From the NCBI GenBank assembly GCA_039028235.1, contig JBCCIN010000053.1, positions 1 to 17,568 on the forward strand: a stretch of 17,568 nucleotides of DNA. Reading direction: 5' to 3'. The DNA is from JANQPX01 sp039028235. GTDB taxonomy: Bacteria > Pseudomonadota > Alphaproteobacteria > Geminicoccales > Geminicoccaceae. The translations under genes and the position numbers were made by a program. This document shows positions 7,498-14,703 of the stretch, in pieces (within the stretch, counting starts at the first letter, position 1; each line of letters opens with the position of its first letter). Below the pieces are notes generated by a model that saw only the letters and a program-made list of their open reading frames with translations, had not been told where the DNA came from and searched no databases.

Positions 7498-7520
7498 GAG
7501 TCTCAAACTGAGACTCTTTT
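7498..7520 (+). terminator. Terminator-like stem-loop, plus strand
   Basis: GAGTCTC (7498-7504) and GAGACTC (7510-7516) pair perfectly around AAACT and are followed by TTTT. It sits just after the AT-rich island and has no annotated plus-strand gene before it. It may end an unannotated plus-strand RNA, or instead be an operator palindrome. Confidence 0.4.
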
Positions 7521-7944
7521 CGTCCAAAAGAGGAGCTGAAAAGGCGATGGTTGGCGTTCTTCGGGCGATACCGCCGGTCACGAGGCTGAGTGGTGCCCTA
7601 TTGCCGGTTCGGCGACGTCCGCGCGATGGACATCGGTTCGCCTGATCGGCGCTCTCCGACCAAACCGCGTTTCTGTCTCGCCTTTGTCGGCGTTGACCTT
7701 TTGTTGAGCATTGACGGCCGGAAGATAGGCGAGGCGGGTTAAGGAAGGGTGAACGTGCAGCCGCAATCCGGAACGCATAGGTTAGGACGTCATGCGTACG
7801 GCATAACGATTGAAAGATATGTTTCCGGAGGTGAGCCGGTCGATGAGAAAGTTTTGGGCTGGTGCTGGACGATATCGATCAAAGCTTGGCTGCATACCGC
7901 CGATCTTGTTGGTGGCGGTCAATGTCGACGACGTGGCCGGGCCA

Positions 7945-9522
7945 CTAGTGGCGAAAGTGCCGGCGGCCGGTGAAAACCATGGCCGCGTCGCGACCGTCCG
8001 CGGCGGCGATCACATCTTCGTCGCGCACGCTGCCGCCTGGCTGGATGGCTGCGATCGCGCCGGCGTCGAGGGCGGCTTCGAGGCCATCGGCGAAGGGGAA
8101 GAACGCGTCCGATGCGACCACGCTGCCCTCGGTCAGCGGCGCTTCGGCACCAATGGCCTCGGCGGCGTCGGCGGCTTTGCTGCGGGCGGTGCGTACGGAA
8201 TCGAGCCGGCTCATCTGTCCGGCGCCAATGCCGACGGTAGCGCCATCCTTGGCGAAGACGATGGCATTGGATTTGACGTGCTTCGCCACGATGAAGGCAA
8301 AGCGCAGATCGGCGATCTGCCCATCGTCAGGTACGCGTGCGGTGACGGTTTTGATATCGAGATCCTGGTCGGATGCCGTGTCCCGCGTCTGGGCCAGGAG
8401 GCCGCCGGCAACGGTTCTGACCATAAGCCCCGCCTCGGAACGATCCGGCATGCCGTCCGTTAGGAGGAGGCGGAGATTGGACTTGGACGCCAGCACCTCC
8501 CTCGCCTCATCATCGGCGCCAGGTGCAATCACTACCTCGGTGAAGACCTTGGCGATGGCCTCGGCGACCGCCCTGTCGAGCGGCCGGTTGGCGGCGACGA
8601 TACCGCCGAATGCGCTCACCTGATCGCAAATGAAGGCTTTTTCGTAGGCCTCTGCCAGGCTCAAACCGAGGGCGACGCCGCAGGGATTGGCGTGTTTGAT
8701 GATCGCGATCGCCGGCCGGTCGAACTCGGCGACCAGTTCGAAGGCGGCATCGGCATCGGCGATATTGTTGTAGCTGAGCTCCTTGCCCTGCACCTGCTCG
8801 GCGGTGGCCACGCCCTGTCGCGCGTTGCCGTACCGATAGAACGCGGCCTGCTGATGAGGGTTCTCGCCATAGCGGGTGACCAGCAGGCGCTCGGCCGTAA
8901 TGGTCAGGCGCTTCGGTAACGAGTCGTCTTGCTGCTCGGCGAACCAGCTGCCGATCGCCGCGTCGTAGGCGGCGGTGCGTGCGAACGCCTTGGCCGCGAG
9001 GCTCTTTCTGAGCGACAGGCTGATGTGGCCGTCCCCGGCGTCGAGAGTGTTCAGAAGTGACTGATAGTCTGAGGGATCGGTCACCACGGTGACACTGCCG
9101 TGGTTCTTGGCGGCGGCGCGGATCATGGCTGGCCCGCCAATATCGATCATCTCGACCGTCTGGTCGTAGTCGGCGTTCTCGGCGGCGGTGGCCTCGAACG
9201 GGTAAAGATTGACCACCAGCAGATCGATCGGTGGGATCTTCTGCTCGTTCAGGGTCGTCATATGCTGAGGCAGGTCACGCCTCGCGAGCAGGCCGCCATG
9301 AATGCTCGGATGCAGCGTCTTGACCCGGCCGTCCAGGATTTCGGGCGCGCCGGTTATCTCGGCAACGTCGATGACCGCAAGGCCGGCCTCGCGCAGAGCA
9401 CGCGCCGTCCCGCCGGTGGACAGGAGCTCGACGTCGCGCTTTGCGAGTGCTGTGGCAAGATCGATCAGCCCGGCCTTGTCCCAGACGGACAAAAGGGCAC
9501 GGCGCACCGGTCGGTCGGTCAT
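7945..9522 (-). CDS. purH: Bifunctional AICAR formyltransferase / IMP cyclohydrolase
   Basis: Cytosolic enzyme for the last two steps of de novo purine synthesis: formyl transfer from 10-formyl-THF to AICAR, then ring closure to IMP. The 525-residue length from the ATG at 9522 is normal. GGAG eight bases upstream supports this start over an in-frame extension to 9582. The N-terminal cyclohydrolase domain shows STGGTARALREAGL, ILDGRVKTLHPSIHGGLLAR, VVNLYPF and MIDIGGPAMIRAAAKN. The formyltransferase domain shows RYGENPHQQA, KELSYNNIADADAA, the catalytic Lys-His in IIKHANPCG (276-277), FGGIVAANRPLD and VGIGAGQMSR, and ends in the typical GRRHFRH. No key residue is missing. It is divergent from the aminotransferase gene, and its leader carries nested inverted repeats. 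Confidence 0.98.
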   Translation of the reverse strand: MTDRPVRRALLSVWDKAGLIDLATALAKRDVELLSTGGTARALREAGLAVIDVAEITGAPEILDGRVKTLHPSIHGGLLARRDLPQHMTTLNEQKIPPIDLLVVNLYPFEATAAENADYDQTVEMIDIGGPAMIRAAAKNHGSVTVVTDPSDYQSLLNTLDAGDGHISLSLRKSLAAKAFARTAAYDAAIGSWFAEQQDDSLPKRLTITAERLLVTRYGENPHQQAAFYRYGNARQGVATAEQVQGKELSYNNIADADAAFELVAEFDRPAIAIIKHANPCGVALGLSLAEAYEKAFICDQVSAFGGIVAANRPLDRAVAEAIAKVFTEVVIAPGADDEAREVLASKSNLRLLLTDGMPDRSEAGLMVRTVAGGLLAQTRDTASDQDLDIKTVTARVPDDGQIADLRFAFIVAKHVKSNAIVFAKDGATVGIGAGQMSRLDSVRTARSKAADAAEAIGAEAPLTEGSVVASDAFFPFADGLEAALDAGAIAAIQPGGSVRDEDVIAAADGRDAAMVFTGRRHFRH

Positions 9523-9543
9523 GTCGGCATCTCCGGAAAGGGG

Positions 9544-9608
9544 CGGCCTCTCGGTAGCGCGTTCGCTCGTCGCTGGCAACAAGCGACGTGGCTTCAGGGC
9601 AGAGGCCG
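9544..9608 (-). promoter_or_regulatory. Nested inverted repeats in the purH leader
   Basis: An outer pair CGGCCTCT (9544-9551) / AGAGGCCG (9601-9608) encloses an inner pair CGTCGCT (9568-9574) / AGCGACG (9582-9588), all perfect. On the minus strand the structure would end about 21 bases before the purH start codon and just before its GGAG site, a position suited to control of translation. It does not match the conserved core of the ZTP riboswitch (often found before purH) as I know it. It could also be a DNA operator shared with the divergent aminotransferase gene. Confidence 0.4.
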
Positions 9609-9646
9609 TGGCATCATGGGATGCGAATGCGACAGGGAGAGCCGTC

Positions 9647-10975
9647 GTGAGCCATGTCTTTCATCGTCAGCTGAAGAAGCCCTATCCGACGGCTGTCGGC
9701 GGCCGTGGGATCGAGATCGAGGATGCCGACGGCAAGCGCTATCTCGATGCCTCCGGCGGTGCTGCGGTGTCCTGTCTCGGCCACAACCATCCAGGCGTGG
9801 TAAAGGCGATCAAGGATCAGCTTGACCGTCTCGCCTACGCCCATACCGGTTTTTTTACCTCCGAGCCTGCGGAACAGCTCGCCGATCATCTTATCGACGC
9901 AGCGCCTGCGGGGTTGGAGCAGGTCTACTTCGTCTCCGGCGGCTCCGAGGCGGTCGAGGCGGCGATGAAGCTGGCGCGCCAGTATTTTCTCGAGATCGGC
10001 CAGACGGAGCGGCGCTATTTCATCGCGCGAAAGCAGAGCTATCACGGCAACACCCTCGGTGCGCTGGCGCTTGGCGGCAATGCCTGGCGGCGGCGGCAGT
10101 TCGAGCCGCTCCTGATCGACGTCGAGCATGTTAGCCCCTGCTACGCCTATCGCGGCCAGGAAGAAGCCGAGGCCGACGCGGCCTACGTTGACCGATTGGC
10201 CGAGGAGCTTGATCAGACCATCCGGCGGCTCGGCGAGGACAAGGTGATCGCCTTCGTCGCCGAGCCGGTGGTGGGTGCGACGCTTGGCGCCGTGCCGCCG
10301 GTTCCAGGCTATTTCCAGGCAATGCGTGAGGTCTGCGATCGCTACGGCGTGCTCCTGATTCTCGATGAGGTGATGTGCGGCATGGGGCGGACGGGCACGC
10401 TGTTCGCCTCGGAGCAGGACAGCGTGCGACCGGACATTGTGACCGTCGCCAAGGGCCTGGGCGCCGGCTACATGCCGATCGGCGCAGCCCTGGTTTCCGG
10501 CGATATCTACCGCGCGATCGAGGCGGGCAGCGGTTTTTTTCAACATGGCCACACCTATATCGGCCACCCGACCGCCTGCGCCGCCGGGATCGCGGTGCAG
10601 CGCATCATCGCCGAAGAAGGGCTCGTTGCACGCGTCGCTGAACAAGGAGAAAAACTCGACGAGTTGCTCCGCGAGCAGTTCGGTCAGCACGCCCATGTCG
10701 GTGACATCCGTGGCCGCGGCCTGTTCCGCGGTCTCGAATTCGTCGAGGATCGGGCAAGCAAACGGCCGTTCTCGCCGGCGCTGAAGCTGAACGCGCGCAT
10801 CAAGGCCGAGGCTATGGAGCGCGGCCTGATGTGCTACCCGATGGGCGGCACGATCGACGGCAAGCAGGGCGACCATCTTCTGCTGGCGCCGCCTTTCATC
10901 GTGTCCGATGCGGAGCTGGAAGCGATTGTCGAGCGGCTGGGCGGGGCGGTGGACGCGGCGGTCGAGTCGCTGTGA
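9647..10975 (+). CDS. Class III PLP-dependent aminotransferase
   Basis: A 442-residue enzyme of the fold-type I, class III (omega-) aminotransferase group, usually annotated as aspartate aminotransferase family. The GTG at 9647 is chosen because GGAG lies seven bases upstream; the frame is open further but overlaps purH antisense. The PLP-binding lysine is K269 in VTVAKGLGAGYMPIGA, the pyridine-contacting aspartate is D240 in LILDEVMCG, and the phosphate-binding region is in SGGSEAVEAAMKLARQY. GHTYIGHPTACAAG and the C-terminal GLMCYPMGGT with LLLAPPF are typical of the family. The amino donor cannot be deduced. The stop overlaps the GTG start of an acyl-CoA ligase gene, so the two probably act in one pathway, for example converting an amino compound to an acid that is then activated; that pathway is inference. 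Confidence 0.93.
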   Translation: MSHVFHRQLKKPYPTAVGGRGIEIEDADGKRYLDASGGAAVSCLGHNHPGVVKAIKDQLDRLAYAHTGFFTSEPAEQLADHLIDAAPAGLEQVYFVSGGSEAVEAAMKLARQYFLEIGQTERRYFIARKQSYHGNTLGALALGGNAWRRRQFEPLLIDVEHVSPCYAYRGQEEAEADAAYVDRLAEELDQTIRRLGEDKVIAFVAEPVVGATLGAVPPVPGYFQAMREVCDRYGVLLILDEVMCGMGRTGTLFASEQDSVRPDIVTVAKGLGAGYMPIGAALVSGDIYRAIEAGSGFFQHGHTYIGHPTACAAGIAVQRIIAEEGLVARVAEQGEKLDELLREQFGQHAHVGDIRGRGLFRGLEFVEDRASKRPFSPALKLNARIKAEAMERGLMCYPMGGTIDGKQGDHLLLAPPFIVSDAELEAIVERLGGAVDAAVESL

Positions 10976-12495
10976 ACATCGCGTCGCTGTTCGTTCGAAA
11001 CGGTCTCACTCTCGCTGAGCGGCCGGCCGTCGCCTTGGGCGAAGACGTGCTGCTGAGTCATGGCCAGCTGCTGGCGAAGGCGGCGCGGATCGCGGGATAT
11101 CTGCACAACAGGCTCGGCCTCGGGCGGGGTGATCGGGCAGCACTGGTCATGAAGAACAGCCCCGCTTATCTCGAACTGCTGTTCGCGGGTTGGTATGCCG
11201 GGCTGACCATGGTGCCGGTGAATGCCAAGCTGCATCCGAGGGAACTCGCCTACATTCTGGATCATTCGGGCGCCAGGGTCTGCTTCGCGACGCCGGATCT
11301 GGTCGATGCGGTCGGACCGCTTGCCGACGAGATCCCGACGCTGGAGCGGGTCATCGACGTCAGCCGTACGGACCTCGATGGGGCGGAACCCATCCAAATG
11401 GCCGACCTTTCGGCGGACGCTGTCGCCTGGCTCTTCTACACGAGCGGCACCACCGGCCGGCCCAAGGGGGCCATGCTCACCCACCAGAACCTGCTCGCCA
11501 TGACGCTAAGCTACTTCATCGACGTCGATCACATCACGCCTGAGGACGCCGTCCTCCATGCGGCGCCGATGTCGCACGGGTCGGGCTGCTACATCCTTCC
11601 GCATGCGGCGGGTGGCGCCTGCCAGATCATCCCGGAAAGCGGCGGCTTCGATCCGGCGGAGATGGCGGCGTTGTTCCAGACGCATCGGGGCGTCACTCTG
11701 TTCGCGGCGCCGACCATGGTGAAGCGCATGGCGGAGCATCCAGCGATGGCTGGCTCAACCCATCCTGGCCTGAAGACGGTGGTTTATGGTGGTGGGCCGA
11801 TGTATCTGGCGGATCTGCAGCGGGCGCATGAGGTGTTCGGCTATCGCCTCGCGCAGATCTACGGCCAGGGCGAGAGCCCGATGTGTATCACGGCGCTGGA
11901 CAAGCGGGCACACGCTGATGTCGATCACCCGCGCTATTTGGAACGGCTGCAGTCGGCAGGCAAGGTACAGACGGTCATGCAGATGATGGTCGTCGACGAG
12001 GCGGGCGTTCCGCTGCCGCCGGGTGAGGTCGGGGAGGTCGTGGCCAAGGGCGATGCCGTGATGGCCGGCTACTGGCGGGACGAGGCGGCGACGGCGGCGG
12101 CACTGAAGGATGGCTGGCTCTATACAGGTGACGTCGGCTCGCTCGACGAGGATGGTTTTCTAACGCTGCGCGACCGCTCCAAGGACCTGATCATCTCCGG
12201 CGGCGCCAATATTTACCCGCGTGAGGTCGAGGAGGTGCTGCTGCAGCACCCGGACGTCGCCGAGGTCTCGGTGATCGGGCAGGCCGACGACGAGTGGGGA
12301 GAAATCGTCGTCGCTTTCTTGGTTGCCAACCAAGGGATGACATTGGATTCCGAGAAACTCGACCGTTTCTGCCTCGACCACATCGCCCGCTTCAAACGGC
12401 CGAAGCGCTATCACCTGGTTGATGCGCTGCCGAAGAACAATTACGGCAAGGTACTGAAGACTGAGCTTCGCGCCCGCTTGCAACGCGAAGGCTGA
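10972..12495 (+). CDS. AMP-forming acyl-CoA synthetase/ligase
   Basis: A 507-residue class I adenylate-forming enzyme that activates a carboxylic acid to its acyl-AMP and then the CoA thioester. The GTG at 10972 overlaps the aminotransferase stop (GTGA) and gives the expected N-terminus MNIASLFVRNGL. Motifs from this start are the P-loop YTSGTTGRPKG (156-166), YGQGE (297-301), YTGD (384-387), the hinge region DRSKDLIISGGANIYPREVEE and the catalytic C-terminal lysine in PKNNYGKVLK (K493). No CoA-independent or carrier-protein domain is attached. The substrate class, fatty, aromatic or short dicarboxylic, cannot be told by eye. No separate promoter is evident; translation is likely coupled to the upstream gene. 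A hairpin terminator follows. Confidence 0.93.
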   Translation: MNIASLFVRNGLTLAERPAVALGEDVLLSHGQLLAKAARIAGYLHNRLGLGRGDRAALVMKNSPAYLELLFAGWYAGLTMVPVNAKLHPRELAYILDHSGARVCFATPDLVDAVGPLADEIPTLERVIDVSRTDLDGAEPIQMADLSADAVAWLFYTSGTTGRPKGAMLTHQNLLAMTLSYFIDVDHITPEDAVLHAAPMSHGSGCYILPHAAGGACQIIPESGGFDPAEMAALFQTHRGVTLFAAPTMVKRMAEHPAMAGSTHPGLKTVVYGGGPMYLADLQRAHEVFGYRLAQIYGQGESPMCITALDKRAHADVDHPRYLERLQSAGKVQTVMQMMVVDEAGVPLPPGEVGEVVAKGDAVMAGYWRDEAATAAALKDGWLYTGDVGSLDEDGFLTLRDRSKDLIISGGANIYPREVEEVLLQHPDVAEVSVIGQADDEWGEIVVAFLVANQGMTLDSEKLDRFCLDHIARFKRPKRYHLVDALPKNNYGKVLKTELRARLQREG

Positions 12496-12501
12496 GGTTA
12501 C

Positions 12502-12528
12502 GCCACCGGCTGCTAGCCGGCGGCTTTT
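12502..12528 (+). terminator. Terminator of the aminotransferase-ligase pair, overlapping the glcB stop
   Basis: GCCACCGGCT (12502-12511) pairs with AGCCGGCGGC (12515-12524) with one mismatch and a three-base loop, followed by TTTT. It begins seven bases after the ligase stop and includes the glcB stop codon at 12513-12515. The T run serves the plus strand; it may also hinder convergent transcription from glcB. Confidence 0.65.
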
Positions 12529-14672
12529 ACCTCCAGCCGCCGCCTGTGCAGGACTGGCTCGGTGTAGCCATTGGGCTGGGTCTTGCCCTCTAACACCAGA
12601 TCGCAGGCGGCTTTGAAGGCGATGCTGGCTTCGAAGTCGGCGGCCATCGGTATGTAGGCGGGGTCGCCCTCGTTCTGGCCGTCGACCACCTTGGCCATGC
12701 GCTTCATGGTGTCCATGACCTGCTGCTCGCTGCAGATGCCATGTTCCAGCCAGTTGGCGATGTGCTGGCTGGAGATGCGCAGCGTGGCGCGGTCTTCCAT
12801 GAGGCCGATGTCGTTGATGTCCGGCACCTTGGAGCAGCCGACGCCCTGGTCGATCCAGCGGACCACGTAGCCGAGGATTCCCTGGGCGTTGTTGTCGAGT
12901 TCGGTCTGGATGTCGACGTCGGTCCAGTTCGGTCGCTTCGCCAGTGGCACGCTCAGAATGGAGTCAAGGCTGGCCCGCCCTCGGGCCTTGAGCTCGTTTT
13001 GCCGGGCGCGAACGTCGACCTGGTGGTAGTGGAGGGCGTGCAGGGTAGCGGCGGTGGGTGACGGCACCCAGGCGGTATTGGCGCCCGCCTGGGGATGCGC
13101 GACCTTCACGTCCAACATGTCCTTCATGCGATCGGGCATGGCCCACATGCCCTTGCCGATCTGAGCGCGGCCCTGGAGGCCGCATTCGAGGCCGATGTCG
13201 ACGTTCCAATCCTCATAAGCCTGAATCCAGGCCGCTGCCTTCATGTCGCCCTTTCGGATCATCGGCCCGGCGACCATCGCCGTGTGGATCTCATCCCCGG
13301 TGCGGTCGAGGAAACCCGTATTGATGAAGGCGACGCGATCAGAGGCGTTGCGGATGCACTCCTTCAAATTCACCGTCGTGCGCCGCTCTTCGTCCATGAT
13401 GCCCATTTTCAGAGTCGCGCGGTCCATGCCGAGCGCGTCTTCGATCCTGGAGAACAGGTCCGCGGTGAAGGCGACCTCGTCCGGGCCGTGCATCTTGGGT
13501 TTGACGATGTAGACAGAGCCGGCGGGACTGTTCTTGTAGACGCCCTTGCCGCGCAAATCGTGAAGCGCGATCAGGGAGGTGACCATGCCGTCCAGGAGGC
13601 CCTCATAGATCGGCTGGCCCTGCCACCTGGCGGCGTCGATGGTCATGAGATGGCCGACATTCCTAACCAGCATGCGAGCGCGGCCGGCAAGCGTGAGGGT
13701 AGCGCCCTCAGGCGTGACATAGCGTCGATCGTCGGCGAGGCGCCGCTCGACGACCTTGCCGCCCTTTTCCAGCGTCGTGACCAACTCGCCGTTCATTAGG
13801 CCGAGCCAGTTGCGATAGGCCTGGACCTTGTCCTCGGCATCGACGGTGGCGACGGAGTCTTCGCAGTCGACGATGGTGGTCAGCGCCGCCTCGACGATAA
13901 TGTCGGCGACATTGGCCGGATCGTCCTTGCCGATGGGATGGCCGCCATCGATCGCGATCTCGATATGCAGGCCGTGGTTCACGAGGAGAATGGCGTCGGG
14001 GCGTTGCGGTGTGCCGCGATAGCCAGCAAGCTTTTCCGGGTATTGCAGATGCGCGGCGCCTCCGTCTCTCTGGGCGACAGCCAGCCGGCCGTCCTCGACG
14101 GCATAGCCAACCGCGTCGAGATGGCTGCCGCCCTCCAGCGGGAAGGCCTCGTCGAGGAACTGGCGGCCGCGCTCCACCACGACAGCACCACGCAGCGGGT
14201 CGTACCCGCCTGCCGGCGGATCGGGGAGGAGGGCGTCCGTGCCGTAAAGCGCGTCATAGAGGCTGCCCCAGCGAGCGTTGGCGGCGTTGAGCGCATAGCG
14301 GGCATTGGTGACCGGGACGACCAGCTGTGGGCCAGCGACCTCCGCAAATTCGGGATCGACATTGGCAGTGGTCGCCGAGAAGACACCGCCTTCGGGGACG
14401 AGATAGCCGATCTCTTCGAGGAACGCCTTGTAGGCGGCCTGATCGAAGAGGCGGCCCTTCTGTGCGTGATGCCAGTCGTCGATCTGCGTCTGAAGCCGGT
14501 CGCGCTTCGCCAGGAGATCCCGGTTTCTGGGGGTGAAGTCGCGGAGAATGTCAGCAAAGGCGGGCCAGAAGGCATCCGGTGCGATGCCGGTGCCGGGAAT
14601 GGCTTCGTCGTTGACGAAATCGCAGAGTGCCTTGTCGACCTGGAGCTCGCCTAGCCCTACCCACTCAGTCAT
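12513..14672 (-). CDS. glcB: Malate synthase G
   Basis: Cytosolic enzyme that condenses glyoxylate with acetyl-CoA to give malate. The 719-residue length fits the G isoform (E. coli GlcB is about 720) and excludes the shorter A form. Seen motifs are GLHIEIAIDGGHPIGK, VDCEDSVATVDAEDK, the catalytic arginine in LVRNVGHLM (R337), the metal-binding acidic region MDEERRTTVN with NTGFLDRTGDE, IGKGMWAMPDRM, GVGCSKVPDIND (C613) and the catalytic aspartate in MEDRATLR (D627). The ATG at 14672 has AAGGG nine bases upstream; a GTG at 14702 is in frame but less likely. The gene starts 31 bp after puuD on the same strand, so the two are likely cotranscribed. This fits disposal of glyoxylate released by urate and allantoin breakdown. 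Confidence 0.98.
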   Translation of the reverse strand: MTEWVGLGELQVDKALCDFVNDEAIPGTGIAPDAFWPAFADILRDFTPRNRDLLAKRDRLQTQIDDWHHAQKGRLFDQAAYKAFLEEIGYLVPEGGVFSATTANVDPEFAEVAGPQLVVPVTNARYALNAANARWGSLYDALYGTDALLPDPPAGGYDPLRGAVVVERGRQFLDEAFPLEGGSHLDAVGYAVEDGRLAVAQRDGGAAHLQYPEKLAGYRGTPQRPDAILLVNHGLHIEIAIDGGHPIGKDDPANVADIIVEAALTTIVDCEDSVATVDAEDKVQAYRNWLGLMNGELVTTLEKGGKVVERRLADDRRYVTPEGATLTLAGRARMLVRNVGHLMTIDAARWQGQPIYEGLLDGMVTSLIALHDLRGKGVYKNSPAGSVYIVKPKMHGPDEVAFTADLFSRIEDALGMDRATLKMGIMDEERRTTVNLKECIRNASDRVAFINTGFLDRTGDEIHTAMVAGPMIRKGDMKAAAWIQAYEDWNVDIGLECGLQGRAQIGKGMWAMPDRMKDMLDVKVAHPQAGANTAWVPSPTAATLHALHYHQVDVRARQNELKARGRASLDSILSVPLAKRPNWTDVDIQTELDNNAQGILGYVVRWIDQGVGCSKVPDINDIGLMEDRATLRISSQHIANWLEHGICSEQQVMDTMKRMAKVVDGQNEGDPAYIPMAADFEASIAFKAACDLVLEGKTQPNGYTEPVLHRRRLEVKAAG

Positions 14673-14703
14673 GTAGCGTTGCCCTTCATTGTTTCTGCTC
14701 ACT

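Larger units (their letters stand above)
6813..7944. other. About 1.1 kb without a convincing gene
   Basis: No reading frame here has both protein-like composition and a well-placed ribosome binding site. The frames that are open on the minus strand at 7085-7426 and 7578-7778 are arginine/serine-rich and read like chance ORFs. The plus frame starting near 7810 mostly runs antisense to purH. The stretch does contain a near-perfect 19-bp inverted repeat (7083-7142), further inverted repeats (7182-7223 and 7306-7344), an AT-rich island (about 7425-7480) unlike the surrounding GC-rich DNA, and a terminator-like hairpin (7498-7520). It may hold a structured RNA or the remains of a mobile element. 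No tRNA-like fold was seen. Confidence 0.6.

Noticed and set aside
7547..7645. A 32-codon plus-strand ORF after the hairpin at 7498-7516, with AGGAG 11 bases before its ATG
   Set aside because: Spacing is too long, the composition is arginine/proline-rich like chance frames in GC-rich DNA, and nothing else supports it.
7810..8463. A 217-codon plus-strand frame with a GGAGG nearby
   Set aside because: Most of it lies antisense to the conserved purH 3' end; its residues mirror the codon pattern of purH.
9302..9646. N-terminal extension of the aminotransferase into the purH region
   Set aside because: The extension is antisense to conserved purH sequence, while GTG at 9647 has a good ribosome binding site and gives the expected N-terminus.
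12741..14654. Long plus-strand open frames opposite glcB, and similar ones opposite puuD and the aminotransferase
   Set aside because: They are mirror frames of strongly conserved genes with high GC third positions, and carry no domain of their own.
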